Position numbers and translations under genes: made by a program. Below are positions 1 through 8,049 of a stretch of DNA of 64,000 bases, one piece after another. Origin of the DNA: Vibrio mangrovi (GTDB taxonomy: Bacteria > Pseudomonadota > Gammaproteobacteria > Enterobacterales > Vibrionaceae); contig NZ_AP024883.1 of NCBI RefSeq assembly GCF_024346955.1, forward strand, positions 372,001 to 436,000. The letters run 5' to 3'. Position 1 is the first letter of the stretch, and the number at the start of each line of letters is the position of its first letter. The notes below the pieces were generated by a model that saw nothing but the letters and a program-made list of their open reading frames with translations, made no database searches and was not told where the DNA came from.

Positions 1-323
1 AAGGCAAAGAACCTGCACGTTATGAACGTGAATTGTTGGGTATCACAAAAGCCTCTCTGGCAACAGAGTCGTTCATTTCAGCGGCATCGTTCCAGGAAAC
101 GACCCGAGTGCTGACCGAAGCTGCGGTTTCCGGTAAGCGTGACGATCTACGTGGCTTGAAAGAGAACGTTATCGTTGGTCGATTAATTCCGGCCGGTACT
201 GGTTTTGCTTACCATCAGGAACGCCATGCAAGACGTGATGCACAAAAAGAAGGTCCATCTGCAGAGCAGGCAACGGACAATCTGGCAGCATTACTGAATG
301 CCGGTTTCTCATCTGATGAGTAA
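1..323 (+). CDS. rpoC: RNA polymerase beta' subunit, C-terminal end (partial)
   Basis: This is the 3' end of rpoC; the gene begins before the window and the first full codon is at base 3. The roughly 107 residues seen include LLGITKASLATESFISAASF, then TRVLTEAA, GLKENVIVGRLIPAGTGF and an acidic end. These are the conserved C-terminal segments of the largest RNA polymerase subunit, near the omega contact. The stop at 321-323 is followed by a strong terminator, so this is the end of the rpoBC transcript. The rpoC-rsd-nudC-hemE neighbourhood also fits. Identification is secure from sequence; only the tail is present. Confidence 0.97.
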   Translation, partial: GKEPARYERELLGITKASLATESFISAASFQETTRVLTEAAVSGKRDDLRGLKENVIVGRLIPAGTGFAYHQERHARRDAQKEGPSAEQATDNLAALLNAGFSSDE

Positions 324-340
324 TCATTAAAGTTAGATAA

Positions 341-366
341 AAGGCGCCGGAAGGCGCCTTTTTTGT
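341..366 (+). terminator. Rho-independent terminator after rpoC
   Basis: A perfect 8-bp stem (AAGGCGCC, 341-348, paired with GGCGCCTT, 353-360) with a GGAA loop is followed by a run of T. It lies 17 bases after the rpoC stop and before the convergent rsd gene, so it ends the rpoBC operon. Confidence 0.93.
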
Positions 367-413
367 CTCTGCCACACATCCAGAAAAGAGTGTTCCGGAC
401 TCGATTTTATTCT

Positions 414-902
414 TTATGCTCCCGGTGGGACGGACAGGCTATCGGCAATTAACTGTATCAACTGATCTTCTACTTCGAAGCGAACTTCTAATGTTTCTCC
501 CAGATGAGATAAATCCCGGTCAAAATTCTCCAGATGTTCATCATCTTTGATATCCAGATATTTATCTGCAAAATTGAGTAATGGATCGGTGGTTTCAATG
601 ATTGAAAAGTAGGTCTGATTAATCTCATCAGTGGCTGTGAATCCGGTCGACTCCCACTTGGCCTTTACCGTATCATAGATTTTGAAGTGTCCGGTTGAAA
701 TGTAGTCCACAAGCTTTTGGCAAAAGTCATGAATTTCGGCGGTTGAAGGGAGTTCACTAAGTGCGGATTTGGAAGCGCAAGGTTGTAATGCAGCGAGTTT
801 ACAGTATTTGACGAGCAAAGTTTGTCGGGAGTCTAACCAGTGGTCAATAACATCACTGGAACCTCCCCACTGCTCTTGTATTCTTTTGAATTTTTTAAGC
901 AT
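414..902 (-). CDS. rsd: Regulator of sigma D (anti-sigma-70 factor Rsd)
   Basis: About 162 residues resembling the Rsd/AlgQ family, which binds the housekeeping sigma factor in stationary phase. The N-terminal MLKKFKRIQEQWGGSSDVID and the internal WLDSRQTLLVKYCKLAAL stretch are family-like, and the length fits. An ATG at 906-908 would give two more residues. However, the GAGGG purine tract at 910-914 leaves almost no space before that ATG and sits about 7 bases before the ATG at 900-902, so I choose the latter. The gene converges on rpoC and is divergent from nudC, as in other gamma-proteobacteria. Function is assigned from family resemblance and synteny. Confidence 0.9.
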   Translation of the reverse strand: MLKKFKRIQEQWGGSSDVIDHWLDSRQTLLVKYCKLAALQPCASKSALSELPSTAEIHDFCQKLVDYISTGHFKIYDTVKAKWESTGFTATDEINQTYFSIIETTDPLLNFADKYLDIKDDEHLENFDRDLSHLGETLEVRFEVEDQLIQLIADSLSVPPGA

Positions 903-1072
903 GGCCATGCCCTCATGATCTGATCCCCGTAGGGAGATCCTGCTTTGGCAGTTGTGTCTGTAGACACAATATCTTATTCATACGAGAGGGTTATAACATG
1001 GTACACTTCCCACTCTGGTATGAAACTAGATTGCCAGCAAAATAGCCGGACTGCAAGGATATAGGAGTGATC

Positions 1073-1852
1073 ATGTTGAAAAATAGTGATGTCAGAAACG
1101 CTTATTGGTGCGTTGTTTCAGGAACAGATCTCTGGACTGTGGACAACATGTTACCCTTTGGCTCTGCACACCAGTTATCCCTTCCCGAAGATAAAGCAAT
1201 TAAACTTACCGACTATGATGGTCACCCGGTATTCTGGTTGAATGAAGCGGATCTGGAGCAGCGTTTACCGATGTCATCTCTAAGAACCTTACTGCATATT
1301 AAAGAACCATTGTTTCTTGCTGCAAGCAAGGCCGTCCAGTATGGTCACATGACACAGACGCAACGTTTTTGCGCCCAGTGTGGCGGCAGAAATCATTTTC
1401 ATCACCGGGAGTTGGCGATGCAGTGTCATGAATGCAGAACAATCCACTATCCTCGGATTTTTCCGTGTATTATTGTTGCTGTTCGTCGGGAAAGTGAGAT
1501 TCTTCTGGCACAGCATGCCCGGCATCAGGGAGGAATGTATACCGTTATTGCCGGGTTTGTCGAAGCCGGGGAAACTTTAGAGCATACTGTTGCGCGTGAA
1601 GTCTATGAGGAAACTGGGATTCAGGTGAAAAATATCCGATATTTTGGTAGCCAGCCCTGGGCTTTCCCATCAAGTATGATGGTTGCTTTCCTGGCTGATT
1701 ATGCATCGGGAGATATTCGGATTGATGAGAACGAAATCAGCCATGCAAACTGGTTTTCTCCGGATAACATGCCGGAGGTTGCACCGCAAGGAACGATCGC
1801 CAGAGCATTGATTGAGCAGACACTGGAGGATATTCACTCTACGTGTGCTTAA
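1073..1852 (+). CDS. nudC: NADH pyrophosphatase / NAD-decapping Nudix hydrolase
   Basis: A Nudix hydrolase of 259 residues that cleaves NAD(H) to NMN(H) and AMP and removes NAD caps from RNA. A zinc ribbon is visible (CAQCGG, then CHEC about 20 residues later). It is followed by the Nudix box GFVEAGETLEHTVAREVYEE, with the catalytic REVYEE glutamates, and by the SQPWAFPSSMM motif typical of NudC. A GTG at 1067 is in frame but lies inside the ribosome-binding sequence AGGAG (1063-1067), so the ATG at 1073, spaced 5 bases from it, is the better start. The gene lies between rsd (divergent) and hemE, as in other gamma-proteobacteria. Confidence 0.95.
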   Translation: MLKNSDVRNAYWCVVSGTDLWTVDNMLPFGSAHQLSLPEDKAIKLTDYDGHPVFWLNEADLEQRLPMSSLRTLLHIKEPLFLAASKAVQYGHMTQTQRFCAQCGGRNHFHHRELAMQCHECRTIHYPRIFPCIIVAVRRESEILLAQHARHQGGMYTVIAGFVEAGETLEHTVAREVYEETGIQVKNIRYFGSQPWAFPSSMMVAFLADYASGDIRIDENEISHANWFSPDNMPEVAPQGTIARALIEQTLEDIHSTCA

Positions 1853-1861
1853 TCCGTATAA

Positions 1862-1960
1862 TAAAAAAAACCCTCCGAAACGGAGGGGGTAAGTAAGATG
1901 TCGTTATGAGATGTTGAGTATCAAGTACTCATGTTAATTATTAGTAGTTTTCGCTAGCGA
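1862..1960 (-). ncRNA. Candidate small RNA in the nudC-hemE gap
   Basis: On the minus strand a GC-rich hairpin (CCCTCCG-TTT-CGGAGGG, 1871-1887) is followed by eight T residues, a textbook terminator. No minus-strand gene lies upstream to use it. Reading leftward there is also a small GAGTA/TACTC hairpin (around 1917-1931). A weak promoter-like pair is present, TTGCAA at 1989-1994 and TAAAAA at 1966-1971, with 17 bases between. Together these suggest a transcript of about 95 bases antisense to the nudC-hemE intergenic region. On the plus strand the same hairpin has no T tract, so it does not look like a nudC terminator. This is inference from structure only. Confidence 0.35.
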
Positions 1961-2119
1961 ACAAATTTTTAACATTTATGCCTCATTATTGCAAATAATC
2001 TGGTTTTATTTTCGCCAGGAACATGATCTTGCTTGCAAAGAAATAACATTTATTTGGTATATAAGTGATAAAGATATCATTTTTCTGAAAGATAAAAGCC
2101 CTGATTTGGAAGACTTAAA

Positions 2120-3184
2120 ATGACTAAATTAAAGAATGACCGTTATCTGCGTGCTCTGTTGAGACAGCCGGTTGATCGTACACCTGTATGGATGATGCGC
2201 CAGGCAGGACGTTATTTACCTGAGTACCGGGAAGTCAGAGCTCAGGCAGGAGATTTCATGACTTTATGTAAAAATCCTGAACTGGCTTCTGAAGTCACAC
2301 TGCAACCACTTCGGCGTTTTCCTCTTGATGCTGCAATTCTGTTTTCCGATATTCTAACGATCCCCGATGCAATGGGACTCGGGCTTTATTTTGAAGCTGG
2401 TGAGGGACCTAAATTTACCCACCCGATACAAAGCCGGGCTGATGTTGATAAAATAGGAATTCCGGATCCTGAAGGTGAACTGCAATATGTAATGAATGCC
2501 GTACGTCAGATTCGTCATGATCTACAGGGGGAAGTTCCACTTATCGGATTCTCCGGTAGCCCGTGGACACTGGCAACTTACATGGTGGAAGGTGGCAGCT
2601 CGAAAGCATTTACGAAAATTAAGAAGATGATGTATGCCGAGCCCAAAACGTTACATGCTCTGCTGGATAAACTGGCAGAAAGTGTCATTTTGTATCTGAA
2701 TGCACAAATCAAGGCCGGAGCTCAGTCAATCATGGTTTTTGATACATGGGGTGGTGTGCTGACACCTCGTGATTATCGGGATTTTTCCCTTCACTATATG
2801 CACAAAATCGTTGATGGTCTGATCAAAGAACACGAAGGATATAAAGTCCCTGTGACACTCTTTACCAAAAATGGAGGAATGTGGCTGGAACATATTGCAG
2901 CAACAGGCTGTGATGCTATCGGGCTCGACTGGACTATCAATATTGAAGATGCAAAAGCACGTGTTGGTGAACGGGTTGCTCTTCAGGGAAATATGGATCC
3001 TTCCATTTTATACGCTCCGGCACCACGTATTCAGGATGAAGTGGCACAAATCCTTGCCGGATTCGGTGAAGGTAGTGGTCATGTATTTAATCTGGGACAT
3101 GGTATTCACTTGGATGTGCCACCTGAAAATGTAGATATTTTTGTGAATGCTGTTCATGAACTTTCTGTGCCTTATCACAAATAA
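2120..3184 (+). CDS. hemE: Uroporphyrinogen decarboxylase
   Basis: HemE decarboxylates the four acetate side chains of uroporphyrinogen III to give coproporphyrinogen III in cytoplasmic haem synthesis. The 354 residues match the family length. The N-terminal signature PVWMMRQAGRYLPEYR, the FSDIL segment, GFSGSPWTLATYM, the FDTWGG segment and the C-terminal FNLGHGI are all present. The ATG is preceded by a GGAAGA ribosome-binding sequence. It stands alone in a promoter-bearing AT-rich gap after nudC and before a TetR gene. Confidence 0.98.
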   Translation: MTKLKNDRYLRALLRQPVDRTPVWMMRQAGRYLPEYREVRAQAGDFMTLCKNPELASEVTLQPLRRFPLDAAILFSDILTIPDAMGLGLYFEAGEGPKFTHPIQSRADVDKIGIPDPEGELQYVMNAVRQIRHDLQGEVPLIGFSGSPWTLATYMVEGGSSKAFTKIKKMMYAEPKTLHALLDKLAESVILYLNAQIKAGAQSIMVFDTWGGVLTPRDYRDFSLHYMHKIVDGLIKEHEGYKVPVTLFTKNGGMWLEHIAATGCDAIGLDWTINIEDAKARVGERVALQGNMDPSILYAPAPRIQDEVAQILAGFGEGSGHVFNLGHGIHLDVPPENVDIFVNAVHELSVPYHK

Positions 3185-3252
3185 CATAAAAGCTGTTGTG
3201 GTTACATTTATCTCAGTGTAATGACATAAAGTATGTGGAACTTGATTGAATT

Positions 3253-3897
3253 ATGTCGGGTATGAAAACGAAAGATAGAATTATTTTTGCAGCATTGGAG
3301 CTTTTTAATGAGCAGGGTGAGCGCACCGTAACAACCAATCATATTGCTGCCCATATCCAAATTAGTCCGGGAAATCTGTATTACCATTTCCGGAATAAGC
3401 AAGAAATAGTCAGAGCAATATTTGAGCTTTATTCTAGTGAATTGCTTGAACGTTTTGCTCCACCACATGGGCAAAAAGAGAGTTTGTCACTGTTGAAGCA
3501 CTATTTAGATTCTATTTTCACGCTGATGTGGAAATACCGCTTTTTCTATGCCAATTTGCCGGATATTCTGCAAAGAGACGAAGTGTTACATGGATCTTAT
3601 ATACGTGTACAGGAGAAGCTGAGACGTAACTTAGTGAGTATTATCAGTAGTTTTATCGAGATGGAGCTGCTTGAGGTTCCTGAATCTGAGATGCAGTCTT
3701 TCGTGACGACCCTTCATATGATTACTGCGAGCTGGCTGAATTACCGTTCAACGATGTCTTTAAAAGCACAAGTGACAGAAGAAGTCATTCATCAGGGAAT
3801 GCTGCATGTGATTGCGGCAGTCAAGCCCAGAGCAACACCTGCCGGGGCAGAGCAATTACAACTTCTGGAAGATGGTGTCAGAGCAATGCACGCATAA
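3253..3897 (+). CDS. TetR/AcrR-family transcriptional regulator
   Basis: A 214-residue one-domain regulator. The N-terminal 50 residues carry a TetR helix-turn-helix, with TVTTNHIAAHIQISPGNLYY followed by HFRNKQEIVRAIF. The C-terminal part is helical and should form the ligand and dimer domain; it shows no recognisable ligand signature. Two ATGs are possible (3253 and 3262), neither with a good ribosome-binding site, so the start is uncertain by three residues. It lies 68 bases after hemE on the same strand and is convergent with envC. The target genes and effector cannot be read from the sequence. Confidence 0.85.
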   Translation: MSGMKTKDRIIFAALELFNEQGERTVTTNHIAAHIQISPGNLYYHFRNKQEIVRAIFELYSSELLERFAPPHGQKESLSLLKHYLDSIFTLMWKYRFFYANLPDILQRDEVLHGSYIRVQEKLRRNLVSIISSFIEMELLEVPESEMQSFVTTLHMITASWLNYRSTMSLKAQVTEEVIHQGMLHVIAAVKPRATPAGAEQLQLLEDGVRAMHA

Positions 3898-3938
3898 TGC
3901 AATCCATTATGAGTCAGCCTCACAATTCACTTTGTCGT

Positions 3939-5084
3939 TTATTGCAACCAGCGAAGTGGATTTGAGGCTTTGCTATTTCTGCGAACTTCAAAATAGAGAG
4001 AAGGTACTGGCTGACCGCCGGTGTCTCCGGCAAGAGCGATCGTTTCTCCAGCGGTGACTTTGTCACCTTCTTTTTTGAGGAGTGTCTGGTTAAATCCATA
4101 CAAAGTCATATCACCCTGACCGTGATCAAGTAGCACAACTAATCCATATCCTCGCAGGTAGTCAGAAAATACGACACTTCCGGGATAAACGGCTTTCACC
4201 GCTTGCCCGTATGTTGCGTTGATCACGATGCCTTTCCAGTTAATCTGACCACTCTGATGGGTGCCGAAACGGTGCAGTAATTTTCCTTGTAATGGCCAGG
4301 GAAGCTTGCCTCTTTGTTGCGAGAATCCATTCATCGGAATCTGATTACGTTTAGCTGCTTTGGCTATTTCTGCTTTGAGTCTGGACTCATTGCGTTGTAA
4401 CTCAGCTAAGTAGTTTTTGTCACTGGATATACTCGAGCGAATTTTACTGACCGTTTGCTTACGCTTTTGCTGAGCCTGTTTGAGCTGGCGGTGTTTCTGA
4501 GTCTGTTGAGTGAGCAGCGACTGAATTTGCTTCTGCTCCCGTGTCAATTGTGACTCATGTTGGTCTAGCTGCTGTTTCGTCTGTTCTAATTCCTGAATAG
4601 CCTGCGAACGTGCCTGTGCCAGATGCTGATAGTACTGGCTGATTCTATCTTCGTCTGCATCATCTTTAAGCAGATCCGAGACATTATTCTCCCGCCGGGT
4701 GATGTAGTATGTATGGAGTAGTTGTTTTAGCCGGTCTGACTGTGTTTGCCGTTGCTGTTCCAGACTTTTAATGCGATTTTCCAACTGAGCCAGATTGTTA
4801 TTCGAACGCTTAAGATTACTTTGGGTTTGAGAAATCTGTTTCTCTAGCGAGACAATATCCAGTTCCTGAGTTTTCAATGTATTTTGTAGGTTATCCAGTT
4901 GTTTCGATTGAGAATCAAGAGATTGCTGTTGCCGGGATATTTCATTTTTGACTCCTTGCAATTCTTGTTTAGATGCGGCGTAGCCGGAGATATGGACCAA
5001 TAGTGTCATGAATAACACGGCAATATGACGCAGCTTTAAATAGCGCGAAAGAGTGATAAATCGAATCGTGAAAACCTGCACCAT
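3939..5084 (-). CDS. envC: Murein hydrolase activator EnvC
   Basis: A 381-residue periplasmic protein. An N-terminal hydrophobic segment (residues 20-36, ending SGYAA) acts as signal peptide. Residues about 38-240 are a long Gln/Lys-rich coiled coil, and the end (about 265-381) is a LytM/M23-type fold. The HGQGDMTLYG segment is present, but the catalytic HxH is replaced by LYFEVR. It should therefore be enzymatically inactive, as in EnvC proteins that switch on septal amidases such as AmiB, which is also encoded in this window (15304-17025). The annotated start lacks a ribosome-binding site and a shorter N-terminus is possible. It lies downstream of gpmI on the same strand, a common arrangement. 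Confidence 0.92.
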   Translation of the reverse strand: MVQVFTIRFITLSRYLKLRHIAVLFMTLLVHISGYAASKQELQGVKNEISRQQQSLDSQSKQLDNLQNTLKTQELDIVSLEKQISQTQSNLKRSNNNLAQLENRIKSLEQQRQTQSDRLKQLLHTYYITRRENNVSDLLKDDADEDRISQYYQHLAQARSQAIQELEQTKQQLDQHESQLTREQKQIQSLLTQQTQKHRQLKQAQQKRKQTVSKIRSSISSDKNYLAELQRNESRLKAEIAKAAKRNQIPMNGFSQQRGKLPWPLQGKLLHRFGTHQSGQINWKGIVINATYGQAVKAVYPGSVVFSDYLRGYGLVVLLDHGQGDMTLYGFNQTLLKKEGDKVTAGETIALAGDTGGQPVPSLYFEVRRNSKASNPLRWLQ

Positions 5085-5180
5085 GTTTTTGTGTGATAAT
5101 TAATTTAAGAAGATGTCTTCCAGTATACAGAAACAGTAGGATGCCACGACATTCAAATGCAAAAAATTTTCTCTGGCTCT

Positions 5181-5220
5181 AAAAATAACAGCCCTGCATA
5201 TCAAAGCTATGCAGGGCTGT
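5181..5220 (-). terminator. Terminator after gpmI
   Basis: A 13-bp perfect stem, ACAGCCCTGCATA (5188-5200) with TATGCAGGGCTGT (5208-5220). Reading on the minus strand the stem is followed by TTATTTTT, so it serves the leftward gpmI transcript. It separates gpmI from envC, implying that envC has its own promoter or depends on readthrough. Confidence 0.85.
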
Positions 5221-5269
5221 TCCTTTGTTCCAGACTTGACTGAAATTTATTGCAATTCAGTTCAGGCTC

Positions 5270-6799
5270 TTAAAACAATACTTTTCCGGACATTTCTTCA
5301 GGGATAGCTGTCTCAGTCAATGCCAGCATTGTTGGCGCAAGATCAGAAAGTTTGCCGTCGGCTTTTAACTGGATATCCTGATTACCCACATAAATCAGTG
5401 GTACCGGCAGATTGGTATGTGCAGTATGAGTGCCACCGGTTTCCGGGTTCACCATCATTTCGGCATTCCCGTGGTCTGCAGTAATAAGCAGTTGCCCGTC
5501 AACTTCTTTGATAGCCTCGACAATACGGCCAATGCATTTATCGACAGCTTCACAGGCTTGGACAGCTGCATCGTATACGCCAGTATGACCCACCATGTCA
5601 CCATTCGGATAGTTACAAATGATTGCATCATATTTACCCGAGCGGATAGCAGCAACCAGCTTGTCAGTCAGCTCTTCAGAACTCATCTCTGGCTGTAGAT
5701 CATAAGTTGCTACTTTGGGGGAAGCGACCAACTGACGCTCTTCACCTTCAAATTCAGTCTCTACGCCGCCGTTGAAGAAGAAAGTAACGTGTGCGTATTT
5801 CTCTGTTTCTGAAATACGTAGTTGAGTTTTTCCAGACTTAGACAGCCACTCACCATAGGTGTTTGTCAGCATTTCTGGTGGGTAGGCGCTGTTGAGCGGG
5901 ATATCTGCTGCATATTGAGTCAGCATCACAAATTCAACAGCCGGGAATTTTTCACGCTCAAAACCAGCGAAGTCCGCAACAAAAGTCCGAGTAATTTCAC
6001 GGGCACGGTCAGCACGATAATTCATAAACAGAATGGTATCGCCATCTTCGATTGCCGCTGATGCTTCTCCGGCAGCCTGAATCACAGTTGCCTGAACAAA
6101 CTCGTCGTTTTCTTCCCGGGCATAAGCAGCTTCCAGAGCAGTTACTGCATTATCATAAGTGAATTCGCTTTTTGCCTGAGTCAGCAGGTCATAGGCTTTT
6201 TGTACCCGATCCCAGTTGTTGTCACGGTCCATTGCATAATAACGACCAACTAAGGAAGCAATACGACCTTTACCCAGTTTAGCGAATAGCTCATCAAATC
6301 GTTTTAGTGAGTCTTCAGCGCTGCGTGGTGGTGTATCACGACCATCAAGGAAACAGTGCAGATAGATTTTTTCTGCGCCGCGAGCAGCTGCCAGTTCAAC
6401 CGCAGCATAAATATGATCTTCATGAGAATGCACACCACCCGGAGACATCAATCCCATCAGGTGAACAGCTTTCCCTGCGGCAACAGCTTTGTCGATAGCT
6501 GTGACCAGTGTTTCATTGGTCTGGAAATCACCATCGGCAATTGCTTTGGTAATCCGGGTGAGATCCTGATAAACGATCCGGCCTGCACCGATATTGGTAT
6601 GGCCAACTTCAGAATTACCCATTTGACCATCCGGCAAACCGACATCCAATCCAGAGGCAGAAATGAGTGTATGAGGATGATTTTCTACCAGACTATCCAG
6701 AACCGGTGTATTTGCATTGTTAATCGCGTTGCTTGCGTTGTCTTCACGGTAACCCCAACCGTCAAGAATGACCAGAGCCATTGGCTTCTTTGATGACAT
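5270..6799 (-). CDS. gpmI: 2,3-bisphosphoglycerate-independent phosphoglycerate mutase
   Basis: This enzyme interconverts 3- and 2-phosphoglycerate in glycolysis using two manganese ions. The 509-residue protein starts with the metal-binding LVILDGWGYRE motif. It carries the phosphorylated serine in MGNSEVGHTNIGAGR (Ser63), and then FLDGRDTPPRSA, YYAMDRDNNW, NYPNGDMVGHTG and TADHGNAE, which complete the alkaline-phosphatase-type active site. GAGGT lies 8 bases before the ATG. Length and all motifs are intact. It is followed by its own terminator and then envC. Confidence 0.98.
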   Translation of the reverse strand: MSSKKPMALVILDGWGYREDNASNAINNANTPVLDSLVENHPHTLISASGLDVGLPDGQMGNSEVGHTNIGAGRIVYQDLTRITKAIADGDFQTNETLVTAIDKAVAAGKAVHLMGLMSPGGVHSHEDHIYAAVELAAARGAEKIYLHCFLDGRDTPPRSAEDSLKRFDELFAKLGKGRIASLVGRYYAMDRDNNWDRVQKAYDLLTQAKSEFTYDNAVTALEAAYAREENDEFVQATVIQAAGEASAAIEDGDTILFMNYRADRAREITRTFVADFAGFEREKFPAVEFVMLTQYAADIPLNSAYPPEMLTNTYGEWLSKSGKTQLRISETEKYAHVTFFFNGGVETEFEGEERQLVASPKVATYDLQPEMSSEELTDKLVAAIRSGKYDAIICNYPNGDMVGHTGVYDAAVQACEAVDKCIGRIVEAIKEVDGQLLITADHGNAEMMVNPETGGTHTAHTNLPVPLIYVGNQDIQLKADGKLSDLAPTMLALTETAIPEEMSGKVLF

Positions 6800-6970
6800 A
6801 GTGATGACCTCGTCAAATTCAAATATAAATTAAAAAACTAACGTAATTTTACTACATTTTATGGCACGTGATTAGGGTTAAGATCAATGATTCTCCCTAT
6901 CAATTCAATCCATACTACCTTACAGAGGGTAACTCACACTATTTTTATTTTGTTGTTTTTTGTACAGCTG

Positions 6971-7852
6971 TCAGTACACCAGCATCCCTGTCCCGAGGAC
7001 TGCAATAATAGCTCCGGCCCAGGCGAACCGGCTTGGGCGTTGTTTCGTATAAAACCATAAAACCGGTAGCAACATAATCGGTGTTGTTGAAGAGAGTAAG
7101 GCAACCATACCGACATTACCATCTCTGAGTGCGTACAGGATCAGTGTCATTCCCAGGGCCATTGCAAGAAAAGCGTTGAGCAATGTTGCCGAAAATATCT
7201 TACGATTCATCGCTTGGATTGGTTTTGCGATCCGAGCCCCAGAGATAAAGAAAATGCTGTGGGCCATAAAGGCAGAAATCATGCGTAGTGCTGAAGCTGC
7301 AATTGGGTCAACAGATGTTTGCATCACTGGTTTAGCTAAAATTCCTCCCAGAGCCTGACATAAAGCAGCAAGTAGTCCGAGAAATACCCCAATCCACAGA
7401 TTGCCATGAACAGTTTCGAGTGTTCCCGGCTGGGATTTTCTGAAGAATATTGCAATAACCACTCCGCTGAAAACGAGAGCCGAACCAAGCAGTTCCCAGG
7501 TGGTCATGGTTTCATGAAACAGAAAATAGCCAAGTATGGCTGAGAAAACGGCATGACAGGAGAACAATAATCCTGCTTGTCTGGGCCCCATACGATTAAA
7601 GCAGGCAAATAGTGCAGTATCACCAATGAAAATACCGATAAAACCGGAGAGCATCATCGGGAGAATATGTTCGGATTCGACCGTAGACCATCCTGACGTC
7701 AGGATAGCAAGCGAACCCAGCATGACCGAAGTACAGCCCATTCGCCAACGGCTATAGGAGAATGTTCCCAGATGCCTGGCCGGTGTGACAGAAAGTATAC
7801 TGGCAATTGCCCATAAAAAAGCAGCAGCTAGTGCTAACCACTCGTAACCCAT
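6971..7852 (-). CDS. EamA/DMT-family inner-membrane transporter
   Basis: A 293-residue polytopic membrane protein with about ten hydrophobic segments in two repeated halves, the layout of the drug/metabolite transporter (EamA) superfamily. Segments such as EWLALAAAFLWAIASIL at the start, FIGIFIGDTALFACFNRMG in the first half, and LLSSTTPIMLLPVLWF near the end fit. The substrate cannot be read from sequence. It lies on the same strand as the transporter at 8050-9465 but 200 bases away, with an inverted repeat between them. A symbol is not justified. Confidence 0.85.
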   Translation of the reverse strand: MGYEWLALAAAFLWAIASILSVTPARHLGTFSYSRWRMGCTSVMLGSLAILTSGWSTVESEHILPMMLSGFIGIFIGDTALFACFNRMGPRQAGLLFSCHAVFSAILGYFLFHETMTTWELLGSALVFSGVVIAIFFRKSQPGTLETVHGNLWIGVFLGLLAALCQALGGILAKPVMQTSVDPIAASALRMISAFMAHSIFFISGARIAKPIQAMNRKIFSATLLNAFLAMALGMTLILYALRDGNVGMVALLSSTTPIMLLPVLWFYTKQRPSRFAWAGAIIAVLGTGMLVY

Positions 7853-7968
7853 ATGTATGACTCTGCATTGAACGCGGTAAAATAGCGCATCAATATGCCT
7901 GAAGCTGATATGAAAACAAAGTGGTTTATGATGCTTATATCAAAGAGTCTTGCACTTGCTGACGGGAA

Positions 7969-8001
7969 GACATGTTACCCTGAACATAAGGGCAACATGT
8001 C
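7969..8001. repeat. 33-base inverted repeat between two transporter genes
   Basis: GACATGTT then CCCT on the left (7969-7981) pair with AGGG then AACATGTC on the right (7989-8001). This gives 12 pairs with one internal mismatch and a 7-base loop. Neither strand has a T tract after it. It could be a transcript-end hairpin for the 8050-9465 gene or a protein-binding palindrome ahead of the 6971-7852 gene. Confidence 0.6.
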
Positions 8002-8049
8002 AGTGAGACAAAGGGAGAAAAGTATCCAATTCTGTGTCATTCACTACCG

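Noticed and set aside
1862..1890. Terminator of nudC on the plus strand
   Set aside because: The hairpin has no T tract on the plus strand; the T run lies on the minus strand.
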